NCBI GenBank assembly: GCA_030522415.1
Contig: CM060118.1
Span: 32,327,280 to 32,391,279, forward strand
Reading direction: 5' to 3'
Length of the DNA stretch: 64,000 nucleotides
Origin: Channallabes apus
Lineage: Eukaryota > Chordata > Actinopteri > Siluriformes > Clariidae
Shown here: in pieces, positions 54,130 through 64,000 of the stretch
Layout of the letters: the number at the start of each line of letters is the position of its first letter
Position numbering within the stretch: the first letter of the stretch is position 1
Program-made: the position numbers and the translations under genes
The notes under the pieces: model-generated
What the model saw: the letters and a program-made list of their open reading frames with translations, nothing else
The model's database searches: none
What the model was told of the DNA's origin: nothing

Positions 54130-54340
54130 CATGTTTGTTAGTCTTTCGGCTGCTCCCATTAATGGGTCGCCAAAGCGGACCATCCGATTCGCACAGAATT
54201 TGGCACATGTTTTCACACCAGATGTCCCTCTTGACCTGACTGTATCCGGTGGTTGGAGTTTAGGCATTGAGTGGGAATTGAATCCAGGTCTCCTGCATAG
54301 CAGGTGAGAAACCTACCACTGAGCCACCAATGTCCTAAAC
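54130..54340 (-). mobile_element. tRNA-derived SINE-like repeat, copy A2
   Basis: GTATCCGGTGGTTGGAG, GGGAATTGAATCCAGGTCTC and ACTGAGCCACCAATGTCC correspond to the same words in the copy at 33,297-33,450. Confidence 0.55.
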
Positions 54341-54399
54341 AGTGGATAAATCATCACCTATTTGATTCACTCTCTTTCTTTAATCTCAATCTTTCTCTA

Positions 54400-54630
54400 T
54401 AGTGCTCATGTGTCACAGGGGGCCTGGAGCCTATCCTAAGAGACTTGGGCCACACCTACATTGCAGGGCACAAGCACGCACACGCTCACTCACTACGGGG
54501 AATTTGGAAACATCAATTAGCATAATCTGCATGCCTTTGGACTGTGGAAGTACAGTACCGAGATGAAAACCCATTAATCACAGGGAGAACATGCAAACTC
54601 CACTCAAAAAGACCTGAGGCGGAATCAGAG
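54400..54630 (-). mobile_element. SINE-like repeat, copy B4
   Basis: GGGGGCCTGGAGCCTATCCT, TGCATGCCTTTGGACTGTGG and GGGAGAACATGCAAACTCCA are the complement of the B-type repeat. Confidence 0.6.
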
Positions 54631-54639
54631 ACTCTGGAG

Positions 54640-54860
54640 GTGATTTTATTTAATTGAGTTAAATTAAAATGTATTTGCACAGTGCTTTTAACAATGGACA
54701 TTTTTGCAAAGGAGTTTTAAAGGAATATAACAAATCTGTATATAAATAAAAAACGTTTATCCCTAATGAGCATGTATAACATGGGGAGGAAACCTTGAGA
54801 GGAACCATAAGTATCGTAAGGGATTCCAGATAACACAACCATAAATAAACCCCTTCTATA
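54640..54860 (-). mobile_element. L2 3' tail fragment
   Basis: Minus-strand words GGTTCCTCTCAAGGTTTCC and TAAAAGCACTGTGCAAATA match the L2 tail at 14,690-14,890. 5'-truncated. Confidence 0.6.
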
Positions 54861-55549
54861 ACTCTGAGGGCGAAAGTGAAATTGAATTAGACAAAATAAA
54901 TTTGAGGTAGTATAAAGTCCATTTATTTGCCATATTGAGATTTACTCACACAAGGCTGTAGCATCACATGAGAATCAAACTTGCGATCTCCACACATGAT
55001 AAAGGCAAGTACGTCACCGCTGCATTACTGCTGTACTGTCACATGTATTCCTGTGCTCTCGTACCAGGCAGGCAGATATACAGTAAGAGCAGGAAGAGTC
55101 TATCAAAGGACTGAAGATCACTGCTTGTCTTTTATTTATTTATTTATTGGTTTGTCTTGTGTGTGAGAGACGGTTGCCAGTGGTGATTGGACTGGATAAA
55201 ATCTTGTCGCAAAATAAAAACATTGGAGACCATTTTATCTGTCATTTGGTGCCATGCTTGTGTTATTTTAGGTGTATAATGTTACAATTTCTAAACTCTT
55301 CATAATCTGGTAAAGAAAAAAACATCTAAAATCTATTTCTGTAGAAGCCTTCTCTAGTGTCGTTTAGTCCAAGATTGAAAATGCCAGTGTGAACATTAAG
55401 CAAACCGAACCAAGAGAACTGAACTACAAGCATTAACTTACCCCTGCTCTTATTTCTACTTCATAGTCCAGGTTCTGTCTTTTTTATGGTAATTAAAGGC
55501 AATCTACCCTTGTATTATCTGCATTGCTCATTCATATCAGAGAGCGGAG

Positions 55550-56130
55550 CACATACAAATGAAAGTAGCAGAGAAGTGTCTTCTGCTTAAGCTAGTCTGT
55601 TAGCAGATTGACTAAATGAAGGAGATTCTGGGGGAACTCCACGAATGGAAGTTAGAGAATCAGAGTTGGGTAGATCATTTCCTGGTGGGTCTCTCCCAGG
55701 ACCTTTACCCAATGTGTTGCCAGAGCAACGCAGCAGAACACTGATGACGACTGCCCAGTGCTACCCAGTTAAGAGGGTGAAGGGGTGACCTCCCCTGCTA
55801 AACTCTCCAGCAGCATCCATACCAGAGAGTGAAAGAGGCAATATTGCTCTGCCTCCTTGCTCTGACAAGAGCACATCTTCCCTCTTGCGTAGTGGTGCTC
55901 TCTGCTCCTTCCAATCATAGCAAGAAGAATTTGTTTTGTTTTCATGATGGTAATGACAATCTGCACTTCCATCCATCTGTGCTCTTCATTCCTGACAGAA
56001 GGCAACACCTACAAATCGATGCAGAGAAATGTCTTCTGCTTAAACTGATTTGCGAGAATACTGTTGAAGTTGAAGTTGTAATATCAAAGGTGGGTGAATC
56101 ATCTCTTAGGAGGGTACCCATGAATTAATT
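55550..56130. repeat. diverged direct repeat of unknown family
   Basis: GCAGAGAAGTGTCTTCTGCT TAAGC-type sequence at about 55,568-55,595 recurs as GCAGAGAAATGTCTTCTGCT at 56,021-56,045. Both are followed at a distance by GGGTAGATCAT or GGGTGAATCAT. The spacing is about 450 bp. No terminal features were recognised. Confidence 0.4.
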
Positions 56131-56289
56131 TGGAGGGAATGTGTCACCGGAGTGACCACGCCAAACACTAATGGTATTGAATTAACAAATATGCTATGAA
56201 CAAATTGAATTGTAAACACAGTTTAAAACTGTGTTATTGCATTTCATTTATAAATGAAAAATAATAATTCACTTTTAGTTACCATTTTA

Positions 56290-56379
56290 TTTTATTCACG
56301 GTCATGGAGGGTCTGAATTCTATCTTGGTAACGCTGTGTGACAGATTGGATGGGTTGTCAGTTTATCACAGGGCTTTAT

Positions 56380-56414
<35 letters not shown>

Positions 56415-56620
56415 GGGAAAATGTAATGTAGCCACTCCACCGTCTATTAGCATGTTTATGGACAGGGCATGAAACTGGAGATCCCCAAGGAAACCCAAGT
56501 GAGCAAAAGGAGAACATGCAAAGAAACGTCACACAGAAAGTAACCAGAGCTCAGGATCAAACCCAGGGTGTTGGATGTGTGCGTCAGTAACACTACCCTC
56601 TGCACCACTACGGTCTGACC
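56290..56620 (-). mobile_element. SINE-like repeat, copy B5, carrying a (CA)n run
   Basis: GGTCATGGAGGGTCTGAATT, CATGTTTATGGACAGGGC, GAGATCCCCAAGGAAACCCA and AGGAGAACATGCAAAG follow the B-type order in complement. A CA run at 56,381-56,411 is embedded. Confidence 0.5.
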
Positions 56621-57035
56621 TTACTTAAAATTGTAGAATCATTATTTCTTTTCATTTTATTTTTGAATGTGTTTGGATATCTGTTTTGCAAATGGAAAGA
56701 TAAAGAAGACAAGGTGTTACGTTTACTGTGTGGGAGATATTCTCTTTTAAGTCCAAGTTCTTTCTACCCAGAAAAGATCACTAGGTGGCAGTGTTACATC
56801 AGTTTAGGTTTCTGGGAAATCTGACAGCCAAATTGATCAAATTAACCACTGCGTTTAAACCATCATTTTTTTCCTCAAACATCAAAGTTTATTTTTGACG
56901 AGTTATACTTTGTGTTACACAGGTTAAAATTATACGCACACGTGACACAGGCTTAATTAGGTTTAAATTGGCTGCAGTTTTTGACATGTGACATACTTGG
57001 GATTGGTCTTTAGGACCAAGAGGAACACGAGTGCA

Positions 57036-57062
<27 letters not shown>
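57036..57062. repeat. (CT)n microsatellite
   Basis: CT run, followed within about 70 bp by a (CA)n run at 57,124-57,143. Confidence 0.9.
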
Positions 57063-57066
<4 letters not shown>

Positions 57067-57234
57067 ACAGACACACTGTATATGTGTGTGTGAGTATACT
57101 GTACATATGTATATATACTCAAAGACACACACACACACACACATACACAGAGTCAGCCAAAAAAATTTATACATTCTTCACTAAAAGAAAAACTGGTATA
57201 AATATTGTGAGAGTATATTTATTGCTTAACGTTA

Positions 57235-57522
57235 TATATTGATGTATAGTAGTATTTAGGACAATAATATGATAACATTATTAATATTGTATTAATATAA
57301 CATACATCATACATGCTTTTTTCCTTTACTGAATTGTAAAGTAAAGGAATTTTTTACTTTATAAATAATAAATATATTTAAATAACTAAATATAATTTTT
57401 ATTATTTTTTATCATATAAAAATTATATATAAAAATATATAATTATATAATATTTATTATATTATATAATCAATATTTATATAATATATAAATTATATAA
57501 ATAAAATATAATTTATATATAA

Positions 57523-57564
<42 letters not shown>

Positions 57565-57700
57565 ATATAATATATAAAAATATATTATATAAAATTATAA
57601 ACATTTATAATTTTATAATATTTATTATAAATAATAAATAAATATATATATTTATAATGATAAATAAATAATATTTATTCATATGAATACTGAATTGTAT
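57235..57700. repeat. extremely AT-rich, partly palindromic block
   Basis: About 460 bp made almost wholly of A and T, with TA runs (57,529-57,560) and mutually complementary words such as TTATATAATATATAAA / TTTATATATTATATAA. No CDS. Confidence 0.85.
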
Positions 57701-57851
57701 ATGCATTTTTGGCTGACTATGAATGTGTGTGTGTGTGTTTAAATATATACACATATGTATATTCACACTTGCATACAGTGTGTGAATGTTTGTGCGTGTG
57801 TGTTTGTCAATGTTTGTCCAAGGTGTAGGGTCTGCGTGCTATATACGTTCA

Positions 57852-58470
<619 letters not shown>

Positions 58471-58479
58471 AAGGTTAGA

Positions 58480-59790
58480 GACGGTATGAATTTTGGAATT
58501 TATAGCTTTGGCAATTTTATGCATAACTGAAGACGGTCAGATACCTGTTACAAATGTTATTTTAGATCTTTTTTTTTTTTTTTTTTTGTCTTTGGTGCTG
58601 GAAGGTTATAGTGCAGTCCCATGGACAGCTCTCACTGCATTCCCGAAACCCCTAACAGTCTGAACGCAAACACTTGACAAAAACACTAGACATCGCCTAA
58701 ATGCACTGCCTCCTGGTTGCATGCCTTCTTTTTGTAATGAATCATTTGGTGCAACTACGTATGACAGGCTATAAGTGATATACAGTTGTGATTAAAAGAC
58801 TTAAAAACTTTATATTCAAAAGTATTGTTGTTACCCTTTGTAATTTTATTCACCTTTTCTAGTCTCAGCTCATTATTATAGTTATTCGTTGATTGTAATA
58901 TGATTATATTTATGCTTATATAAAAAATAAATTAAAAAAATCTGTGATCTTTTGCTTTCCATCAAGGTTTTACAGTATTTAGGATGCTTTTCTGTTGAAC
59001 AACATAAAACCTATAACCTTTTACAATTTCCCCCATGGAGGGATGAATAAAATAAAAGACTGTTATTTTTTTTATTCTAAGCATGTATAGTGTTACTAAA
59101 CAGAAGAAGGATTTACATAAGCAAGCACAGTGACTCTAGACTCAGCAGTGGGTATTTGAAATTTAAAAGGTTAAGTAGGCACTATGGTGTCAGATAATAC
59201 CGTGTAATGAATTATATTAATCGTTGTCAACATCAGTAGGTCAAGCATCAACGTTTGTATTACTAGTGATGATGTTACAGAGATATCAGATCATATTAAA
59301 ACACTACAAAATGTCTTTTGAGGTCAGAGAATAAACTGAAAGAGAGGTAAAGCTAATATTTGATGAGAGTGGTATTTGAATTCGCAGGCAACAACCATAT
59401 CAACAGAGGAATAGGTTTTTGTATTAACATGAGAAACTCTGGATACAATCAAAGCTGATGAAGAGCAGACCACGACATCTGACATAACCCAGTGATTAGA
59501 TAAAGTAGTGCAGGTTTAATATTTACTTAATTAACTTATAATTAATTTACTTAAATAAAATTATACTTAATTAAGCTAAATTAGATGTTCATGTTTTTCA
59601 CAAACTCTCTTTCACAAGGTTGTGGGCATTTATTAATTTATAAATATTTAAATTTTGCTATAAAATGTTAGTTACAAATTAGATTTGGTCACTTGAGTAT
59701 AGTTACTTTTTTAAACATGTGTATGAATCTGTACTTTATACCAAAGAAATCAAATATTGGGGTCCACGTACTGAATAAGTTCAGAACGTA
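58480..59790. other. syndig1 intron 1 sequence, no feature seen
   Basis: AT-rich, with a poly(T) tract at 58,570-58,588. No coding frame or bounded repeat could be supported. Confidence 0.4.
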
Positions 59791-59792
59791 TT

Positions 59793-60305
59793 ACAATGGA
59801 ACCTCGGATTGCGAGTAACGCAGTTTGTGAGTGTTCTGCAAGACGAGTAAAGATTTGAAATAAATTTTGACTTGAAAACGAACAAGTCTTGGTTTACGAG
59901 TATCGCCAAGCCAAGCGTCACATGATCACAACTGAGCCAATGGTTTTTCTCTCTCCTGCGTTGCGGAATTGTGGGTAATCGCCCTGCTCGGTCTTAGTGC
60001 GCGTCTCTCACTGGTATAATCAACATCAGTGCGCACATGTACTATTTACTATAACACTGTCAGCACGTGTGTGCGCATGAAACATTGGAAAGATCATTTG
60101 ATTTTTTATTTATATGCGTCTGTGTGAATTTGTCAGCATTTATTTGGACATTTTTTCAAAGGTAAAATGCAGTTTAATTTGTATTTTTTACTTTATATTT
60201 TGATTCCATTATTTCTTATGGGGAAATTCATTTTGATTTACGAGTGTTTTGATATACAAGCCCGCATCCCGAACGAATTATGTTTGTAATCCAATGTTCC
60301 ATTGT
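59793..60305. mobile_element. MITE with inverted ends, family unassigned
   Basis: The left end ACAATGGAACCTCGGATTGC and the complement of the right end (ACAATGGAACATTGGATTAC) form imperfect inverted termini of a 513-bp element. Internally, TTACGAGTATCGCC and GATTTACGAGTGTTTTGATA echo the end words, as in fish MITEs that carry repeated TTACGAG motifs. A partial inverted copy is at 15,120-15,185. No clear target duplication was found. Confidence 0.65.
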
Positions 60306-60309
60306 GTTA

Positions 60310-61540
60310 CCATTTGGCAATATGAACACCAAAGTGGGATTCAGAAGTTTCATTGACCCATCCTTATGATCTGCCATTAAACACACTGGTATGCTTCAAC
60401 TGGGAGATAATATGAGGATTCCATCTATTTTTAAATAGCTCTAAGGAATTGGTTAGGAATTTGAGATGACATGTTTACAATGGACTAGAAGGAAAATTGC
60501 GTACTGTATATGGGGTGCAGTACAACTGGAGAACTCTCTGTTAACATGGATAGATGTTGTTCTTGTTGGACTTAGTAGAAAAGTGTCTCTACATTCCCTG
60601 GAACAAGGCCACACTGATGATTAGATAGAATCTAGATAGATAGATTATTATGTGGCAGAAAGAGAAGAATCAATGACGCAAGATGTATAAGAGAATTTGT
60701 ATGACTGAAGGGTTGAACCACTGGTTTTAGAAGCACTTCAATTCAGATAAATACTGTAGGTATAAGTGCCATCATACACTATTATTTACAAAATAGATTA
60801 TACTGTATAGTAAACCACACATCAGAATCCATTTTTGAATTTTAGTGTCTTTGTAATGAGTAATATAAATAAAATATAGAAATAACAAAAAAAAAAACCC
60901 TCCATTATAACTAAGACAATAAATTATTTATGTATAAAAAAATCTTTCAATCATGGGAACTTTTAATGTATTCCTTTTGTATCTTATAAAGAAGGCCCCA
61001 GGTTGATGCATGGTCAACATTTTCATACTGCTATATAATTTCACATCAGTGCAAATGTTAATAAATCTGTTATAATGACACCCAAATTCACAGAAATTAT
61101 TTTATTTCTATATTTTATTTATATTACTCATATAAAAACACTCAAATGCAAAAATGGATGTAAAAAGTGGATGTATAGAGCAATCATATTTACTGTATAG
61201 AATATCCATATGCACATTCTTAAGCCCTAAAATATTGATTTGTATGTCACATTTTAACACTCAAACATGTTTTATAATTTAAGAGGATATTTGACTTTTC
61301 TTCCTTTTTTACAAATGAGGCTCTAAGGCTGGTGGTAGCCTTGTGATTAAGTGTAAAGCTTGAAAAAACTTCTGACTTTGTCATTTGGTGGCTATGCATG
61401 TAATATTTCTTAGCAATTTAATGTATTGTGAATTTTAAATGAAAAGCCATAATTCTAAAACATTATTGACCCTGTTTGTTGTGGTTCTATATACTGTAGG
61501 AAAGAACAGGCCAATGCTTCCACCTCATGTTTTCTCTTAG
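60310..61540. other. syndig1 intron 1, remaining part, no feature seen
   Basis: AT-rich non-coding sequence up to the splice acceptor TTTTCTCTTAG at 61,540. Confidence 0.4.
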
Positions 61541-61549
61541 GGGTCACTC

Positions 61550-61603
61550 ATGAGGCAAACTAGTCCCCGGAGAAGGACCATCTTCAGGATCAGCGCTCAC
61601 TAG
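61550..61603 (+). CDS. upstream ORF (17 codons) in the syndig1 leader
   Basis: An ATG lies 10 bases into the exon (61,550). It opens MRQTSPRRRTIFRISAH and stops with TAG at 61,601-61,603, six bases before the main ATG at 61,610. The spacing would favour termination close to, and possibly reinitiation at, the main start. Whether it is translated is unknown. Confidence 0.45.
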   Translation: MRQTSPRRRTIFRISAH

Positions 61604-61609
61604 GCAAGA

Positions 61610-62167
61610 ATGGAAACAGACCTCAGAACTACCCCCAGAGCAGAAGAGGAAAAAGATCCTCCTGCTCAGAGGAAGTTATCAACAGCAAGTGTTGGTGGTG
61701 ACCTGGGGCCTGATTGCTGCAAATGCAACGGTCTGATCAACACCCGAAGTGTTATGGTGGAAACCAAGGAAGGAAGGGTGTCAGTGTACTTGGCCCAACA
61801 GTGTCAGGGCCACATGGTGGTCAATTATTCCCCTGAGGATACGGGTCAGGACAGAAACGGGACAACAATAAGTGGGCACCATCCACAACTGCTCAATCCC
61901 AGTGCCTTGCCACAGGCTCTGGACCCTTTTTATAAGCCCAACCTCATCCTCTACCCAGAAGGAGTTCTGAGAGTTTTGGGGGAAGGAAGCGAGTGCTGTG
62001 AGACCACGTTTATCGAGAACATTGCTCCCGCTAACTCCGCTGCTACAGTTACTAAAGATGGGCTCATGCTCACTGACAACAAATTTTTGGATTTATCTAT
62101 GGAGGATACCAAGATTCATACACTGTCCTACAATGTGGAGGATGACGAGGAGTTCCAAGAATTGGAG
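61610..62167 (+). CDS. syndig1: SynDIG1 (TMEM90B), first coding exon, 186 residues
   Basis: The exon starts at acceptor 61,540/61,541 and ends at donor GAATTGGAG|gtagga (62,167/62,168), phase 0. The protein matches SYNDIG1: CNGLINTRSVMVETKEGRVS, LDPFYKPNLILYPEGVLRVL, CCETTFIENIAP and FLDLSMEDTKIHTLSYNVED, ending in EEFQELE. The family continues with SDYSSDTESEDNF and the membrane-anchoring C-terminus, so those exons must lie to the right, outside or beyond the Tc1 insertion. Family knowledge: a synaptic membrane protein associated with AMPA receptors that promotes excitatory synapse development. The match excludes SYNDIG1L, which lacks these N-terminal words. The N-terminus (METDLRTTPRAEEEKDPPAQ) is longer than in mammals. 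Confidence 0.93.
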
Positions 62168-62449
62168 GTAGGATTTGGAAAACCAATACAGATAACAAAC
62201 ATTAGTATACACATATAGACACAATTATAATCATTAAAAAAAATGGAGCGATAGCTTACAGTTTCTTGGTGAAGGCAGAATTTAAAACATATATTGGCAA
62301 TACCTGGACGTTAATGAGAGTTAATTGATAAGACCAGCAGTGTTTCAGCATTTTATTCTGCAATGTATTCATTGTAATTTGTCACCATTTCATTCTCGCC
62401 CCCTGTCTTTATTTATCGGGAGCAGGTTTATTGAACTCTGTCGACATGC

Positions 62450-62488
<39 letters not shown>

Positions 62489-63552
62489 GGGAGGGATGTG
62501 AGTGTAGAGGCAGTCTGCACAGCCAGTTCCCTGCTGTTTCCAACCTGTCTAGGCCACCTGTTCTGAAACTGCTGCACATTCTGCAGATCTCTGTGTGATA
62601 ACAGTAAAGCTTTGGAGTTGAAGGAGACATGCAGATGTGCTGTGGTGTTCCCATGCTGTGATCTATTCAGTCATCAAATAACCTCTAAAGAACCTTGAGC
62701 TGATGTTCAAAAGAGCATCACTTGCATAATCTGTTGGTATTCACACTGACATTTAATTCTCACATGCAGTGTTTTGTCCGTTGCCTTTAAAGGTTCGGCA
62801 GATGCAAAACTACTATTAACAAAAGACAGCGCTTTATTTTTGACTTCAGAATGATGCTATACATTATACGTAATGTACCATAGCTTATGTCTTAAACGGA
62901 AGTGAAAATGTATAAACAAAGCAGAATAAATGTAAATTTTTATGCTATATTTAACTTAGGATAGTTTATTCATTCTTATAAAATGTGCCAGTAAAGTGGA
63001 TGCAGGGGAAATTCCAGGAGTATTTTCAGGTGATCAGTAACAGGCATAAACTCTGCAAAAAAAAACAATCCTCTGCAATTAGGTAAATCAAGATCATACA
63101 TGATCATCGGGCAATATCAGGACTGGTAAAGAACCGGAACAAATTACAGAGTGTATACATTGCAGTGAGTGCACGTGTTCAAAGCCTTTATAATGTGTGT
63201 AACACAGGTCATGTGTGTGTGAGTTTGATCTTGTGCACTCTTGGAGACCGCTGCATCCATGTTTGTAGGTTGAGACATGGGGTCTACATTCACCTCCACT
63301 GTAGACCTGACAAAAATTTGAAAACACAATATCACTGAATTATTTTGTAGTGCCTGATGTAAAATTTGCATTCAAAAGCATATATCAGAAGGCATATATA
63401 TTTTTTACTGCAAGCTTTTCAATGGAAATTAGTTAACATTGGTTTAATGTACTTCATTTGTATAATTTATTGTTATCAGTTTAAAAAGCATCATTCTGTT
63501 GTCTTTACAGTATAATGGCTTAATTTCCAAAAATGTGTTAATTGACCTGGTG
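62168..63552. other. syndig1 intron 2, no gene seen
   Basis: Contains a (TG)n run at 62,452-62,481. Otherwise no feature was supported until the Tc1 element. Confidence 0.45.
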
Positions 63553-64000
63553 TACAAACCGGATTCCAAAAAAAGTTGGGACACTAAACAAATTGTGAAT
63601 AAAAACTGAATGCAATGATGTGGAGATGGCAAATGTCAATATTTTATTCAGAATAGAACATAGATGACAGATCAAAAGTTTAATCCGAGAAAATGTATCA
63701 TTTTAAGGGAAAAATATGGTGAATCAAAATGTCATGGTGTCAACAAATCCCAAAAAAGTTGGGACAAGTAGCAATAAGAGGCTGTAGTAGATGGGTAGAG
63801 GATCACCAATTCCCACAATGTTGTGCAGAAAGATAGTGGAGCAATATCAGAAAGGTGTTACCCAGCGAAAAATTGCAAAGACTTTGCAGTTATCATCATC
63901 AACTGTGCATAATATCATCCGAAGATTCAGAGAATCTGGAACAATCTCTGTGCGTAAGGGTCAAGGGCGTAAAACCATACTGGATGGCCGTGATCTCCGG
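63553..64000 (+). mobile_element. Tc1-like transposon, left part (runs off the window)
   Basis: TA target at 63,553-63,554, then terminal sequence CAAACCGGATTCCAAAAAAA. The motif CCAAAAAAAGTTGGGACA (63,566-63,583) is repeated as CCCAAAAAAGTTGGGACA at about 63,749-63,766, an IR/DR arrangement with repeats about 183 bp apart, as in Tc1/Sleeping Beauty-type elements. The transposase N-terminus follows at 63,818. The element lies within the syndig1 intron. Confidence 0.85.
63818..64000 (+). CDS. Tc1-like transposase, N-terminal part (truncated by window edge)
   Basis: 61 codons are open from the ATG at 63,818. KIVEQYQKGVTQRKIAKTLQ, LSSSTVHNIIRRFRESGTIS and VRKGQGRKTILDGRDLR form the paired-like helix-turn-helix (PAI) and the GRKT-type linker of Tc1 transposases. 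The RED part and the DDE catalytic core would follow outside the window. An upstream in-frame start is excluded by stops. Confidence 0.8.
   Translation, partial: MLCRKIVEQYQKGVTQRKIAKTLQLSSSTVHNIIRRFRESGTISVRKGQGRKTILDGRDLR

Overview
This window is nuclear DNA from a ray-finned fish. The support is vertebrate-style split genes with GT/AG introns, CA/TA microsatellites, and the mix of teleost mobile elements: Rex1- and L2-type LINEs, Tc1/mariner, hAT and piggyBac derivatives, and tRNA-derived SINEs. An otophysan such as a catfish is plausible, but the sequence alone cannot fix the species. No bacterial-style operons, CRISPR arrays or rRNA genes were seen.

Layout. (1) 1-1,050: Tc1 and L2 fragments. 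(2) 1,611-5,746, minus strand: the 5' part of an unrecognised gene. It has a basic start, a proline-rich coding minisatellite and a cold-shock-like beta domain, and it runs off the left edge. (3) 6,000-18,000: a transposon-dense block with a 5'-truncated Rex1, an hAT MITE with a perfect 8-bp target duplication, an L2 LINE with an open 989-codon ORF2, a piggyBac-type MITE with TTAA ends, and a hAT transposase remnant. (4) 18,000-51,750, minus strand: the cul9 (PARC) gene. I traced 41 coding exons and one probable non-coding first exon, for about 2,573 residues, with CPH, DOC, cullin, WHB, RING-IBR-RING, Ariadne and acidic-tail regions. Its introns carry an intact 1,013-codon Rex1 LINE, an hAT-like element, SINEs and a near-perfect 70-bp inverted repeat. 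(5) 51,800-58,000: intergenic DNA with SINE/L2 fragments and long microsatellites. (6) 58,100 to the right edge, plus strand: the first exons of syndig1, with an autonomous-type Tc1 transposon starting inside its intron and leaving the window.

Genes in context. cul9 and syndig1 are divergent. CUL9 is an atypical cullin-RBR E3 ligase. SynDIG1 is an AMPA-receptor-associated synaptic membrane protein. Nothing in the sequence links them functionally. Exon borders were set by hand from splice consensus and reading-phase continuity. Every cul9 junction is in phase except one (28,610 to 25,518), reported as a finding. Nothing here looks like a wholly new biological system. The most distinctive signals are the intronic 70-bp hairpin, the in-frame single-UGA layout of the L2 ORFs, the GC-rich module shared by two unrelated MITEs, and the phase break in cul9.
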